Part shown: one piece after another, positions 37,362-49,846 of the stretch
Layout of the letters: each line of letters opens with the position of its first letter
Numbering within the stretch: position 1 is the first letter of the stretch
Assembly: GCA_001643675.2 (NCBI GenBank)
Contig: LSRY02000035.1
Span: 372,001 to 436,000 of the forward strand
Direction: 5' to 3'
Length of the DNA stretch: 64,000 nt
Source of the DNA: Monocercomonoides exilis
Lineage: Eukaryota > Preaxostyla > Oxymonadida > Polymastigidae
The notes under the pieces: generated by a model
The model's database searches: none
What the model saw: the letters and a program-made list of their open reading frames with translations, nothing else
Told to the model about the DNA's origin: nothing
Translations under genes and position numbers: made by a program

Positions 37362-40300
37362 TTACGCGCCTGACCGTATCACAATAGCGATATCCTTGTT
37401 CTTCATATCACGAGCAGCCAAGATAGAGCCGAAGATAGCAACAGCCACAGACAAGAAGATAGTAACTCCAAAGAGAGGAGCCGGGAAGTGGTACTGGAAG
37501 GGCATCTCAGAGAACATCGTCATCTGCACAGTCAGAATGATAGCTAGGCCAATACCAATGACTGAGCCAAAGATGATGCACGACGCCACCAGAATGAGCG
37601 CCTCGTAGATGTAAATTCTGACTGTCTGCCACCCTGTCAGCCCAATCGACCGCAGCACCCCAAACTCCCACCCGTTCTCCCTCACATTCGCTGTGAACGA
37701 GATCCACAGCACAAAGAAGCACAAAACGATGGCAATCACCCCAAACACGATGTAGAAGATGTCCAGCACCACCACCGTGTCCTCTATCGTCGCCACCATC
37801 TCTGTCACATCCGTAATCGACGTGTCGCTGTCGATCCCTGCCAGCACTGTGTCCTTCACCTGCGACCGCTGCGCCTCAGTCACTTTCTCGTTCAGCCGCA
37901 CATACGCATTCTGAATGGGCAGCTGGAACTTCTTGAAATCTTCCTCAGATTCCACTTGCTCTGTAGTGATCAGGCAGTCGTGCAGCAGCTCCATCATCTG
38001 CGACTTCGGCACAACAACAGACGAGCCAGCAGCTGACGATGAGAAAGCACCAAACGACAGGCCAGATGTCTTCGACAGCGAAGCACGTGCTTTTGCCAGG
38101 AACGAGAGGGACGTTGTGGCTGAGGACTTGGCGTGCGAAAGGCGCACTTCAATGTTCATTGGAGTCTTCACATCAGCATGGATCCCTGCAAGCAAGCCTG
38201 TTGAGACAACAACATCGATGTATTCCTTGTACAGCGTCGTGGCGTTCTTCTGGATCTTCTTCGGGAAATCTCTGTTGCTCGTGTTTTGCCCATCAGGCGA
38301 TGTGTTCTCTTGTATCTCGTAGGTCTTCGGCCCTGTCAGGATCGAAATGGCTCCGTTCGGAATTTTCTCTTCAATCGGCAGCTTCACATTGCGCTGCTGT
38401 TCTGCCAGACTAAGATACACATCCTTCTTCCGCCCTCCGCCACGCGATGAGGCTGTGTCAACATGAGATGTCGGGAAGCTGATGGACGAGGTGAATGCAT
38501 CAGGTGAATAGAACTCGCTGTACGTTCCGCTCAGGAAGTGGTCGTCAACTGCAATGAGATTCACGTACCTCGAGTCAAGCGCATTCAGATTGCCTATCAT
38601 AACATTCGAGATTGTCTTCTGTGCAGTCAACGGGAATGTGGAGTACGAGTAGCCACTCACAGGGCTTCCTGGGATCGAAAGTGTGTTCTGCAGTGCAATA
38701 GCCAGAGAATCTGGATTGTGTGCCTTTGCAATTGAAGGTGCAGTGAACACAAGGTCTGATCCATAGCCAACTTTGATCTGGTCGACAATCTGCTTTGACT
38801 GCAGCGCAAACTCAGAACCAACAAATATCACAAAGGCCAACGAGGCAGTGAACATAATGGCTGTCTTTCTGTTCCTATTTCGATGCGAAGAGAGCGACTT
38901 CCTCACCAGCCCGCGGAATCTCTTGTCTCCACAGCACACAAACACATACACAAGCAGGCGCTCAAAGTAAGGCTCAAAGAACACAGCAATCAGAATCAGC
39001 CCAAGCAGCATGGCCAGCAGCACCCAGATGAACAGGAAGAGCACTGTTGCGATATCTCCCGAGAAGAACGACGAAGGCAGGCCGTAGAAGAGCATGAATC
39101 CAAGCGCGACCACTACCAGTGCCATCACAATGGCTGAGAATGAGATGCCCATTGTTTGGAGATTTGTGAATGTCACCTGCGTCTCCGAATTGAGCTGATG
39201 GTACAAATCCAGTGAATCTCTCAGTGTGCGTGTGATAGCGCGGTGGATTGGATAGAAGTTGGCTGCCACAGGCATCAGCAGCCCCAGGCATACAGTCAGC
39301 GCAACGGCTCCTCCTTCGTAGAAGAGTGGCATGTTGTAGTGCACAATATTCCCGACTACTTTGACTGCAATGAGAAGCGCTATGACTGACATCCCAATGC
39401 CGACGATCGTTCCGGGGATGGCATACAGCTGGCTCTGTGTGGTGAGGAGGAGGACAAGCTCCTTTGTGGTCATACCAATTGCTCGGATCATACCAAACTC
39501 ATAAGTCTTCTCCTCCACATCTGACAGCATCAGCGTGTAGATCAGAAGTGCACCCAGGCCAACCAGAATGATGATGGTTGACAGGAACATCTGGTCGAGA
39601 AACGTTCGCATTGTGTTCGTAGCCTGCATGGCGGTGTATGTGCTCATCATCACAGTCAGTGGCGACCCCACACCCAGTGCGTCGTATATCCCATCAGCCT
39701 TTGTCTTGATCTCCAGCGAGGTCTGCTCCTCTTTCTTGGTGTAGATGTCCATCCGGTTCTTGAAGTTGCCCACAATCTGCACCCAGTACTCAGATATGTC
39801 AATCCCCGCAACAGCATCTCGGATCTTTTCGGCATAATCTCCAAGCGGAGGTGGCTGGCTCTTCATCACTTCGTACATTCCCTCAGCAAGTGCAAACATC
39901 AGATGCTCTTTCTCAATAAGCACAACGTTTCCCATTGAAATGTATTTACCAGCTCGGTCGCTGATCCCATCCACCACTAAATAAAAATGGTCAAAGATTG
40001 AAAATATTTTGATTAACATTTAATATTCACAATTTTTTTCATTGAAATAAATTTCGAAATAATGCAAGCAAACATGTAAAAGAGACTTTTCCCTTTTTCT
40101 CAAACTGTTTTAATGCAAGCAAGATAAGCTCTTTTGGAACTGGTAATGATGGCTGGCTCTCAATTAATGGCATCAGAATTGCTGTCAGAATAGAATCTTC
40201 TCCAAATCCAAATGAAATCATATCTCCTGCAGTGTAATTGTACTTATTTAATAGTGTATCTTAAATGCATCAAAATAGTATCGTTATCAATGTGGTTATA

Positions 40301-41064
40301 TTTAAAGAATCAATCATTTAACAAAAGAAAAATAAAAATTTATCAAAATTTTTCGATTTCTTCAATAAATGTCTTTCAAACTTGATGCATGACATTCACC
40401 CTTATTAAGAGCCCGATGCTTCCAATTTCTACCAATTCCAATTTCTTTTTCTTTTGTTGTTTCTTGCGCAAATAATACGCACGAATCATCTTTTCCATTC
40501 ATCTGATTTGGTGGATTGCATATTCCAGGAATTTGAAAACGTGTGGATATTCCAAGCACATCCGGATCATTTTTTAACATTTTGTCAACCTCTGAAAATT
40601 TGATCATTCCTGTAGCTGCTGGTAAAATGGTCTGTTTTCGAGAGAAAAATATATGTGAAATATAGCAAAATAATAACGAAAACAAAAACAAATGCATACA
40701 AAGTCGACTTGCGATGCTTCATTTTCTGCAATGTTCCAAAAAATAACTAAATGTGATAATATTTCGAAAAAGTTACAAAATTACAACATTGGTGAAAATT
40801 TTAACCTGAAGAGAATTTCAATGAATTGTATAGAATTCTTGAAAAACAAGTGCATTTCGTATGTTGCAAAGATGTAAGTTGAGTCATGATGATAATTTGC
40901 GTGATTTAAATAATAATAGCAAACCCAATAAAAAAGATAACAAGAAAGACTGTAAGAACGCCAATAATAGGATTTCGCTTGTTTCTTCTAAATGAAGTGA
41001 ATATGTATTCGAACACCAGTGAAAATGAGCTGCAAAATCCTTTGCAGCAAGAAGCACAGCCCAT
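37362..41064 (-). CDS. FtsX/MacB-type permease-domain membrane protein
   Basis: Six exons (41064-40925, 40837-40806, 40725-40700, 40631-40400, 40226-40074, 39976-37362) give 1,065 residues. The start MGCASCCKGFC offers a Gly2 myristoylation and Cys palmitoylation possibility. A first membrane segment follows (GVLTVFLVIFFIG, about 34-47), then an external domain. Next is an FtsX core (about 320-480) with STIIILVGLGALLIYTL and the EFGMIRAIGMTTKEL loop, further membrane segments to about 600, a second external domain, and a C-terminal FtsX core (about 925-1060) with EFGVLRSIGLTGWQ. Two FtsX cores with large external domains match MacB/LolC-like permeases, which in bacteria pair with an ABC ATPase. 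Here no ATPase is fused or adjacent, and the substrate is unknown. The two tiny exons 2 and 3 were chosen because they alone keep frame. It is divergent from LRRC56 by 155 bp. Confidence 0.85.
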
Positions 41065-41219
41065 GTTAGTGAATGCTTTTAACCCTTTATTCAAACAATT
41101 CTGAAGATTTTTGTCATTCTTTCAAAAGAAAAAATAGTTAAAATATTGATATCCCACATATTATCTAACATATAGAACATGGATACGAACATTATTTTGT
41201 GACCTTAATTGTTTTTTGA
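41065..41219. promoter_or_regulatory. Divergent intergenic region (FtsX / LRRC56)
   Basis: 155 bp of A/T-rich DNA separate the two start codons and probably hold both promoters. No specific element is recognisable by eye. This is the third close head-to-head pair in the window. Confidence 0.35.
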
Positions 41220-44200
41220 ATGACTGACGATTGGATTTCTTTTGCTGCTGACGAAGAATTAACAGTAGATGACGATATTGAGCAAGCTATTTTAGATGAA
41301 GAATTTTTAACTGATAAATTTCTTGTTTGTTTACGATGTTGAATTTGTATTTTCTATGAATTTTAATGATTTCAATGAAATATTTCTGTAGCTTGAAAAA
41401 TCTGAAGAAATTAGCCTTGAAGATATCACCAATCTTGAATTAGTTATAGATACTCATTTTCAATCCTTGTCAAACTTGGGAAAGAGAGTCTCAAATCTTC
41501 AAGAACTCAAATTATCTAACAGTACAATATCCAGTCTCAGGTATTAAAAAATTACTTTTCAACCTTTCATTTATGTAAACTGTTATGTTTTCCATCGAAA
41601 TTGAAAATAAATAGAGATCTTGGATCGTCATTTAATAACGTTTCTGTGCTTCATTTAGTGAGATGCGGATTGAAGAGTCTTGATGGAGTCAGCCTTTTTC
41701 CGGTTGTTAGAGAGCTGTACCTGGCATTTAATCATATCGTTGATGTTAGTCCTTTGTCATGCTTGGATCAGCTTGATGTCCTTGATCTTGATTCGTGTGC
41801 AATATTTTTAAATTCTTTTTTTATATAATTGCAACAAATTTCAAAAATTCAAGAAATGAGATAGATTCCATTGACAGTATTTTATTTTTATCGAATTTGC
41901 CTATTTCTTCGCTGACGCTCGACACAAATCCCATTTCTGGATATGCTGATTATCGTCTAAGCGTAATTGGAATGATCAAATCTTTAACAACGCTTGACGA
42001 GATGGAAATAACAGACAAAGAAAGAGAAGATGCCACCCAATTAATGGAAGACAACCGAAAGAAAAACCTCAGCCGAGCCGGGAACAGCAGTCTGGCAGGT
42101 TTTGCCCAGCACCCAAAGGATGCCTCCTCACTTCGAGAGATGACAGCTGAGCAGCGAGAGCAGCTGCTGATTGCGAAAGGCGTGCGGACTGCGAAGGACA
42201 GGAACGTCTTTGAGCTGAACGACCCGCTCTTCCGCAGATGGGCTGAAGGATATGGCAGAGACGACGATGGAAGCAGCAGCAAGAGCAGCAGTGGTGGTGG
42301 TAGATGGGAAGGGAATAATGGATTCTTCAAAGGCGGAGGTTCGAATGGAGATCAAACAAGATATGGTTGGAGCGACTCTTCTTCTTCTTCTTCAATGCGT
42401 CTTTCTCTGCCAATGCGCCCGTCGACCGCTGCTGCTTTCCGAAGAGGAAGAGACGCAGAATTTGCTTCACTTTCTTCTTCAATGGACTTTTCTTCTTCAT
42501 CTACTTCAAGTGCCTCTTCTTCTTCCTCCTCTGCATCTTCTTCTTCTTCTTCTTCTCGCCATTCATTTCGCCCAGCCACAGCATATGTGTCACGTGGAGC
42601 CAAGCGGCCGTTTCAGTCGTCTGATCTCTCTTTCTCTCTTTCGTTAGCTTCCACTTCATTCGACTCCATCTCTTCTCTCTTCGACTCACCTCAGCACTCT
42701 GCACTCAGAGCAAATACTTCTTCTTCATCATCTTCCTCTTCTTCCTCTTCCTCTTCTTCCTCTCTCTCTTCTCTCTCCTTCTCATCATTCAACAACCCAG
42801 CACATCCAACCCCGCTTCCTCCGCAGTTCAGCCGGCGCTCTTCGGGTTCTGTCTCTCCATCGTCTATTGTGCGTGGCAATTCTCAATCACAGCAACACCC
42901 ACAACAACAGATGCAGATGCAGCAAATACAACAGCAGCCTGTTAATAACACTGCTTCTTTCCAATCTTCCTTTTCGCTTTCTGGGATAAACAACACAGCA
43001 CCAGCCAGCTCCTATTCTGTTCTGACGGCAGGTGATGATCCGAATGGGCCGATTGTGGGGAATGCAGCAAGAGCGATGTATTTGAGGACGCACAGGCTGA
43101 AAGGGAAGAAGGAAAGCGGAAGAGTGGGGGACGGGAGGATTATGAAGAGCATTCTGGGAGAAGGTGGGGATGGAAGGAATGAGAGGAAGAAGAAAGACGG
43201 AATGGAAGAAGAGAAAGAAATGGGAAAAGATGGGAAAAGGAATTCTGTGATTGAAAAGAGAAACAGAGAGAAAGAGAAGTTGGAGTTGATGAACTACACA
43301 ACAGCCATTGAGCGGCGTCTGCAGCAGATGAGAGAAGAAAGAAGGAGGAACAGAAAAGCAGATGAAGGAGAAGGAGAAGGAAAAGATGATGTTGATGGTA
43401 AAGATGATTCGAGTGATAATGAATCGTCTGCTGTTCTGAGCGATGAAAGCATCATCGACGATGTTCTGAAGACGAAGCTTGCGTCGATTGCCGACTCTTC
43501 GCTGACAATTGGGGGAAACTCACTCTCTTCCTCCATCTCTCCTTTCACTGCCCTCACACGCCCTTCCACCGCCCTTGCTGCTGCCCAGCGATCGCAGGCA
43601 GTCTCAAGCAGCAGCTTTGCTCTTTCGTCCACCCTGAATGCATCTGCTAACCAGCTCCATGCAGCAGGAGATGCATCATCATCATCATCCACATCGACAA
43701 CTGTGCTTATCTCTTCCACCACCGGAACTCGCATCACACCCCGCCCAATGACTGCTACAACAGCGGTAACACCCCCTTCTTCATCATCATCTCATCCATC
43801 ATCATCATCCATCACTCCTTCTGCCTCTGCCCATTCTCCCTCGCTGTCGCGCTCGCGCTCCCGCTCCTCCCGCAAGGCAGCTGTCCTGTCTGCCGAAGAC
43901 AACGGAGAGAAGATGGCACTTCCAGGCGAGTTCGACCACTTGCCGCTTCCAGACGCCTCCGCCGACCAGATCCCCATCTCCATCATCTCCTCCTCGCTTG
44001 TGTTTGAGCAGCCCTCTGCTTCACACTCACCTGAGCCTGCTGGCTCCCATCCCTCAAAGCCACACAAGCCCAGCAAGATTCCCAGCTCCCCTTCGCATAC
44101 TCCGTCGCTTCCTCTTTCTCCTTCCCAGTCTCAGTCTCAGTCACCTGCTCCTCCTCCTCATTCTTCCTCTCCGTTCTCTCCACCTTCTGTGTCCATCTCC

Positions 44201-44893
44201 TCTTCCTCCTCCATCACCTCCTCCTCTGACTTCTCTTCCCACACCCCCCGCCACTTCTCCCTCGATGCGTCTGTTCCGCTTTCTGCCAGCCGCCCTTCGC
44301 CTTCCTCTTTCGCTTCCTCTTCTTCTGCAGCTAATACTCGCTCTCCACACACACGCAGACTTTCTCCCTCGCGTTCTGCTCGCATTCAGATGGACCAGGA
44401 CTCTATTGGATTAATGATGTCATCGTCATCATCATCATCTTCTTCTTCTTCTTCCTTCCCCTCAGCATCTGCTGCTCCTACAACACCTCATCGTCAGCCT
44501 TCTGCTTCTCGCCCTCATTCAAGCCAATCTATGTCAACAACACCTTTCCGGCCATCTTCTGCTTCCTCTTCCTCTTCTTCTTCCTCCTCCTCCTCCTCTT
44601 CCTCCTCTTATGCAATGCACCGCTCCCCTCAGCAGCCCCTCCGTCCTTTGTCTCCCTCTCTGCGCCATCCAGTCTCATCCACATACACCCCAACCCATCT
44701 CCCTTCCTTTGGTTCATCCCAACAACAGCAACAACAGCGTTCTTCTGCAGACAGTTTGATTGATGCTGCGCTGATGGTGGCCACAGGTGATGCCGACAGA
44801 GCAAGAAACAGAGCAAGCTCACCGTCGCGCGCAGCGTCACCTCGCCGGCCGTCGTCTGGCATTGCCAGGCGCCCTCCCAGCAGAGAATATTGA
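41220..44893 (+). CDS. LRRC56: LRRC56/ODA8 outer-dynein-arm assembly factor with serine-rich extension
   Basis: Four exons (41220-41324, 41392-41540, 41615-41794, 41854-44893) give 1,157 residues. After an acidic start, residues about 36-190 hold leucine-rich repeats in the LRRC56 pattern: ISLEDITNLELVIDT, LQELKLSNSTISSLRDLG, LHLVRCGLKSLDGVSLFP, RELYLAFNHIVDVSPLS and LDVLDLDSNEIDSIDSI, then a cap ending SLTTLDEMEI. The LDSNEI motif only forms across the 41795-41853 intron. In Chlamydomonas (ODA8) and animals this protein works with intraflagellar transport to deliver outer dynein arms, so a flagellated cell is implied. The remaining roughly 900 residues are Ser/Pro-rich with a charged block near 43080-43400 and are much longer than the tails of known orthologues. 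The orthology call rests on memory of the repeat pattern, not on a search. Confidence 0.88.
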
Positions 44894-45709
44894 GTGGATG
44901 TGAAATAAACAGGGAAAAAAAGATTATTTTGTGTGTGTGTGTGTATGTGCATGTGTATGTGTATGTGTGTGAGTGAAATAGATGTTCTTTTCTTTTTTGT
45001 TTTTCTTTGGAAAGAATTTTTTTTTTCTGATAATTATGTTGCTGCGTACAAGAGGAGTTGGGACTAGAAAATGGGTTTATTTTGTCAGATGCGAAATTAG
45101 CTCTGTAGAAAGCAATAGATTGTGCATTATGTTTATTCATTTTCATTTAAATAATTTGAACTATCTCTTTCTTAATTTTTTTCATTAAATATCAAACAAC
45201 TTTTGTCAATAAACAGCATATTGCAATGTGCTGAAAATAAATGGGGCATAATTCTTTCATTTATGAAAAAAACAACAATTTGTTCCAAACTTTTTCAACA
45301 ATTTTTTCTTGAGAAATCTTTCATTCTCATGTCAAAAAAACATAGGAAATTTTTCAAAAATGAGAAATTAATTAAATGTGAAGAATGGAACTTAATTCAT
45401 AAAACAAAAAATATCGTCCCAAATAAAAAAGAATTGACGATGAAATCATAATTTCTAATTTGATTGACTTATTTTCTGATGATATGCAAAGAAACATTAT
45501 GAAAGAAAAAAAGTATTTTTGACAATGAATTGAATTTTTGTGCAGTTCAAAAGACATCTTTGAACTAGAAAAATATCATTCTTAAAAGAAACAAAGTCGA
45601 AAAGTGAAGTGTTTGAAGTGCCGATCCAATAAAAAGCAAACACAAAGAAAAGATGCGAATACAAATAGTATATAAAAGCAAGAAATAGCTTCCGCATATA
45701 TCTTTTCTT
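44894..45709. other. AT-rich intergenic region with GT microsatellite
   Basis: This region lies between the convergent LRRC56 (+) and TAF6 (-) genes. A GT/ATGT repeat occupies about 44928-44976, just past the LRRC56 stop. The rest is A/T-rich with T runs and no supportable exon or RNA gene. Confidence 0.5.
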
Positions 45710-48059
45710 CTACCATCCGCTATTCTTCATCTTCCCCACATAATTATCGTTCTCATTCAGCAACCCGTCAATCCTTTCGCCAAGCACATCTTTCAATGCC
45801 TGTGTAGGAAACACAAACTTTATCTTCCCGTACTTCGGATTGGCCACACTTTCATCTTTCTCTTCATTGCTCTTCCTCTTCTCCTTCGTTTCTTTCTCCT
45901 TCCCTGCCTTCATCTTCAAGTTCTGTGCTTCCTCTTTCAATTTCTGCTTCTCAGACGCTTCCTTCTGTGCCTCTCTTAGCAGCGCAGCCACTTCACTTTC
46001 GCTCGAAATGCCCAGCTCATTCAGCGCTGCGTCCACATCCAGCATCGTCAGAGAGAGCTCGTCTATCGCCTCGTCCTTCACAGGCTTGCCAGACTCCGCC
46101 GATGAAGCCTCATCCATGTGTCCACTGGCTCCGCTTTCTCCTTCTTCTGCATCCATCTTTCCGCTCAGCTTATCGTCCTCATCACTTTCTGCTCGAATAT
46201 AGTCAATCTCCATTTTGCCATCTTCGCTTTCTCCTTCTTTCTCAACCTTTGCCGACTTCAATCCTTCCGCCTCTGCCTCCTCCTCGCTCACGGCTTCAAA
46301 CATCGGGTGGTTCATCAGCCTCTTCAGCGCCTCGATGATCGCTCCAGCAATGCACTCAGCGTCGAGCCTTGTCTCCGCATCGTCTGAATGCAGCGACGGG
46401 CGCAGGAACGCCAAATAGCTCGCCAAGTGCGGAAGGAGCAGCTGGTGGAAGGCGTGCGGCCCCAGCGCAATCAGCCCGAAGAGCGCGCCGAAGTGGGAAG
46501 AGAGCGAGCGGGACGGGTCTGTCAGGCAGGAGATGTATGTGGAGGAAAGGCGCGGGATGAACGTGGTGGACGTGATGCCCACCCTTCGCCCGATCGTGGC
46601 CAGCTGGATCGCTGCCATCTTGCGCACGTCGTAGTGCGTGATGCGTGAAACGGAGGAGGGCTGCCCAGGAAGCGCTGCATACGCAGATAGTGGTTCCTCG
46701 TCGTCAGTCAGGTCGCTGTGCAGATACTTCTCTCGCTCAAGCTCCTTCTCTCTCATGTCCACTCCGTCAGGGCGCATCTTCTTAGCTCCGTAAATCGAAT
46801 ACGACGATGAGGAAGAGGAGGAAGAAGAAGAAGAAGAAGAAGCTGAGCCGCTGGAAGAAGACTGCGAGGCCAGAGAAAAGTTTGAGAAGAAGGCAGAAAG
46901 GGTGCGCTCTGTTGTGACGCGGTCGTCCACTGTGCCCAGTTTGTTGGCGAGGCAGCACGTGAGGAGAGCAGGGACAATGATGTGCAGATAGGGAGAGAGG
47001 TTGAAGAACGGGGAGGCAAGCATCGACTGCACGAAGCAGAGAATGCCCATCAAGTGCGGGAGCGAATGAAGATGCCGCACTGTCTCAGAGCTGATGAAAA
47101 GTGCAAAATATGGGACTAACTGCTGCAGTCCTGCATCGCAAGCAACTGCACCAAGAACAGATAGCAGGCGCTGTTGAGGTTCTGATAGTTGCTGCATAAG
47201 CATTGGCGATGATGCAACTTCGATATATGTTTCTGGAGAAAAGGGTGGAAAAGAGCCGTTTGTCAATTCTTGGAGTATTGTAGTTGACTTGTTGTAAAAT
47301 AGTTGATGCTCTGCCGAAAGCTCATGTCTCAGTGGTGGTTTGACTTCAATTCCAATTTCAGCTTCATCATCCTTCTGATCACTGTTCATTTTCGATCGAG
47401 TTCGTTTTAGTAGTTCCAATTCTTTCTTAATTTCTGGTGATGAATGCCGAAGACTTGTTTGAGAAAGTGGATTTGTTGGATCAGAAAGAAGAGCTTCACG
47501 AAGATCAGGAGGCAATGGATTTTGAGGAATAAGAGGCTGCACTCCTCCAACGGCAAGCCAATGTGCTGTGAATGTTGGAGGATGTGGAACTTCTGGAAGT
47601 GGGCTATTTATTATCTAAAAAATTTTCATTTTAAACAAGATCATAAAAAGAGATAAAAAATTGTGAAAGTAACAACAAATAACAAAATACATCGCTTAGT
47701 GAAATTTCTTCGTTGTCGTGGTGAAACAAACCAGGGACACCTGGAACTGTTCGAAAAGGAATATCTTCAGATTGATCATAACCAAACACAGGCTATAAAA
47801 GGTTTAAATTATTGTTGTTTATTTTTAAAAAAATGCATTTAACTAATTATAAAACAACCTGCAGTCCATGATCTTGAAGTGCGTGGTTTATGTCTTCTGG
47901 TGACAAAACAGTTCGTTTTGACAAACGCATGTATCTTGCAGCATCTTTAATTACAAAACGTAATTCTTCTTCAACATATCTTGACATTGCATTTGCACCA
48001 TCTGAAGTTAATTTAATGTCAAGAGATTGTGCAACAACCTGGGCAAAAGACGAAAACAT
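45710..48059 (-). CDS. TAF6: TFIID subunit TAF6
   Basis: Three exons (48059-47859, 47792-47691, 47614-45710) give 735 residues. Residues 1-67 are the TAF6 histone fold, including VAQSLDIKLTSDGANAMS, YVEEELRFVIKDAARYMR and SKRTVLSPEDINHALQDHG. A linker with PVFGYDQSEDIPFRTVPG leads to the conserved TFTAHWLAVGGVQPLIPQNP motif near 125. A HEAT-type C-terminal domain follows (about 170-400): LSPYLHIIVPALLTCCLANK, HYDVRKMAAIQLATIGRR and HFGALFGLIALGPHAFHQLL. TAF6 pairs with TAF9 in TFIID in the nucleus. A poly-Ser insertion (about 46805-46865) interrupts the HEAT domain. The C-terminal third is acidic and Lys/Glu-rich with no recognised domain. The motif order and the fully in-phase introns make this a secure call. 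Confidence 0.94.
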
Positions 48060-48501
48060 TTTTTGGAAATTAATAATTAATAATGGTTAAAAAATATGTT
48101 GAAAATATCAATGTTTTGTCTTTCACCAAGGTTTCATTATCCGAGAATAAAGAAGGCCTTTACGACAAGGAAAGATAATGCGATGATTGTCGGTCGAATG
48201 ACGAAACTTGTGTCGAGTGTTTTTTTTTTTTTTTTTCAGTTTCAATTCAATCAAAAAAATAAATAAATAAAAAATTATTATTATTATAAAAATGCAGTTT
48301 TAAAATAAATTTAGGTGAAATTTAAATTTGAAGAGGGGGAAAAAACTAACAATAAGCATTGTTGTACAGAAGGGATTGGAAATATTACTGACAGCTGAAG
48401 AGAAAGAGACACGTTGTGATGAATGTAATTATTAATATCAATGAAGTTATTTAATAAAAGAAATTGAGCACTCGTTGAGAAAAAAAAAATAAGTCAAAGC
48501 A
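48060..48501. other. AT-rich intergenic region
   Basis: The spacer upstream of TAF6 contains a T run near 48220-48236 and TTA/ATA-rich stretches. The TAF6 promoter should lie near its right side of the start codon. No gene or terminal inverted repeat is visible. Confidence 0.45.
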
Positions 48502-49846
48502 ATGAGAAAAGGAAGGCTGGCTGGAAAAGTTGGCAAATTTGCAACAGCAGTCTGGAAAAAGGAACAAAGAATAATGTATATCATTTATATTGAATCAAAA
48601 TCTTGGAAATGTTTGACATTGAAAAATACAAGGGAATTGATTTGTTGTTTCATTTTTCAAATATTTTTACTATTAATTTTGCAGATGGAACATGTAAAAA
48701 ACAATGAATGTGAAGATTCATCAATTGCCGAAGATTCAATGTGTGCAGTGAATAGCCTTGTGAAGCTTTCCCAGAAGCTGAACGCAGGAACCAAGAAGAT
48801 TTTGGCAATGAAACGACTGACTGTTTTATATAAAAGTGTTTTCAAACCATGGTGCAAAACACTCGACCCGTTGCATGAATCATATCATCATATTTCAGCT
48901 TTGATCGTGAATGTTGATGAATCTTCAACACGAGTTCCCACAACTTCGTATGGACTCGTGATTTGCAAAACTGATACGAAAGCAGGTTTCACGAAAGAAC
49001 CGCCAAGAATGATTAATTCAACATTCGTGGCAGATGTTGCAGCGGATGGATATGCCTTTCCTTTTGTCATTTTGTGGCCAAGTTTAAAGCTCCCAGAAGA
49101 GCTGAAAAGCCTGTTATCTCCAACGCTTGAGATATGGGCAAATGAAAGCAGCTGGATAAACAACGTGTGCCTTTAAAGGGATGCTCTCACAGTTCTTCTT
49201 CTTTCTGTCATCGAAAGAAGAAAGCGCATGTCACTTGAAAACGAACACATTCTTCTCCTTCTTGACTCTCATTCATCTCGCGCAGATCCATCGATCTGGC
49301 GAGAATTCCAAAAACAACAAGTCGACGTTTTCACCTTCGTGCCACATAGCACACAACTCTGTCAGCCGAAGAAAAAGGAGCGCTTGCTGTTTCCAGTCTG
49401 AGTTATCAAATTGATTTGAAGTTCCATCTTCTTCTTTTTTTTCTTAACAAGCAACTATTTCCGACGTTCTGCCTCAAGCCATCCACACTGCATTATCTCC
49501 TTCTGTAATTCAGAAAGCTTTCGTTTGAAGTGGTGTGCTACACAATTCTTCTGGGCCAGTTCTTTTGAAACTGCCTGAATCTTCGATTAATACTCTTCCA
49601 ACTCGCAGAAATGGATTCAACTTTTATGGAAAAGTGACGACCGACGAAAATCTTTCAGTGAAATGGGAAAATCATTAGAAAATGAATATTGAATGGAAAA
49701 ATGAAATGGATGAAAAGGAAAAAGATGAAGTGAAGACTGTTGCAGATAAAAAGAAAAAAATAAAAAGAAAATTTCTTCATGTTAAAAACGATGATTCTGA
49801 CGATGAAAAAAAGACAATGCATTTTATCTATTCGAAGGAAAAATGA
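48502..49846 (+). pseudogene. Broken pogo/Tigger-like DDE transposase gene
   Basis: A first frame runs from 48502 and is interrupted by TAA at 49174. It continues in the same frame to TGA at 49399, then shifts by one base into a second frame that reads to 49846 with stops near 49526 and 49676. Recognisable pieces follow the DDE_1 pattern of pogo/Tigger transposases: NVDESS (first catalytic Asp, near 48913), LLLDSHSS (second Asp, near 49260), FVPHSTQLCQP (near 49340), then SPSVIQKAF and a basic tail. The third acidic residue expected after the HST..QP motif is not visible. With at least three stops and a frameshift this copy cannot make an intact transposase. I could not find flanking inverted repeats, and the N-terminal DNA-binding domain is not recognisable. 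Confidence 0.75.

Noticed and set aside
48502-49401. Reading TAA at 49174 as glutamine to restore the transposase
   Set aside because: TAA and TAG end other intact genes here (SR factor, giant RRM, FtsX, BiP, TAF6, ARL), so the code is standard and the stop is real.
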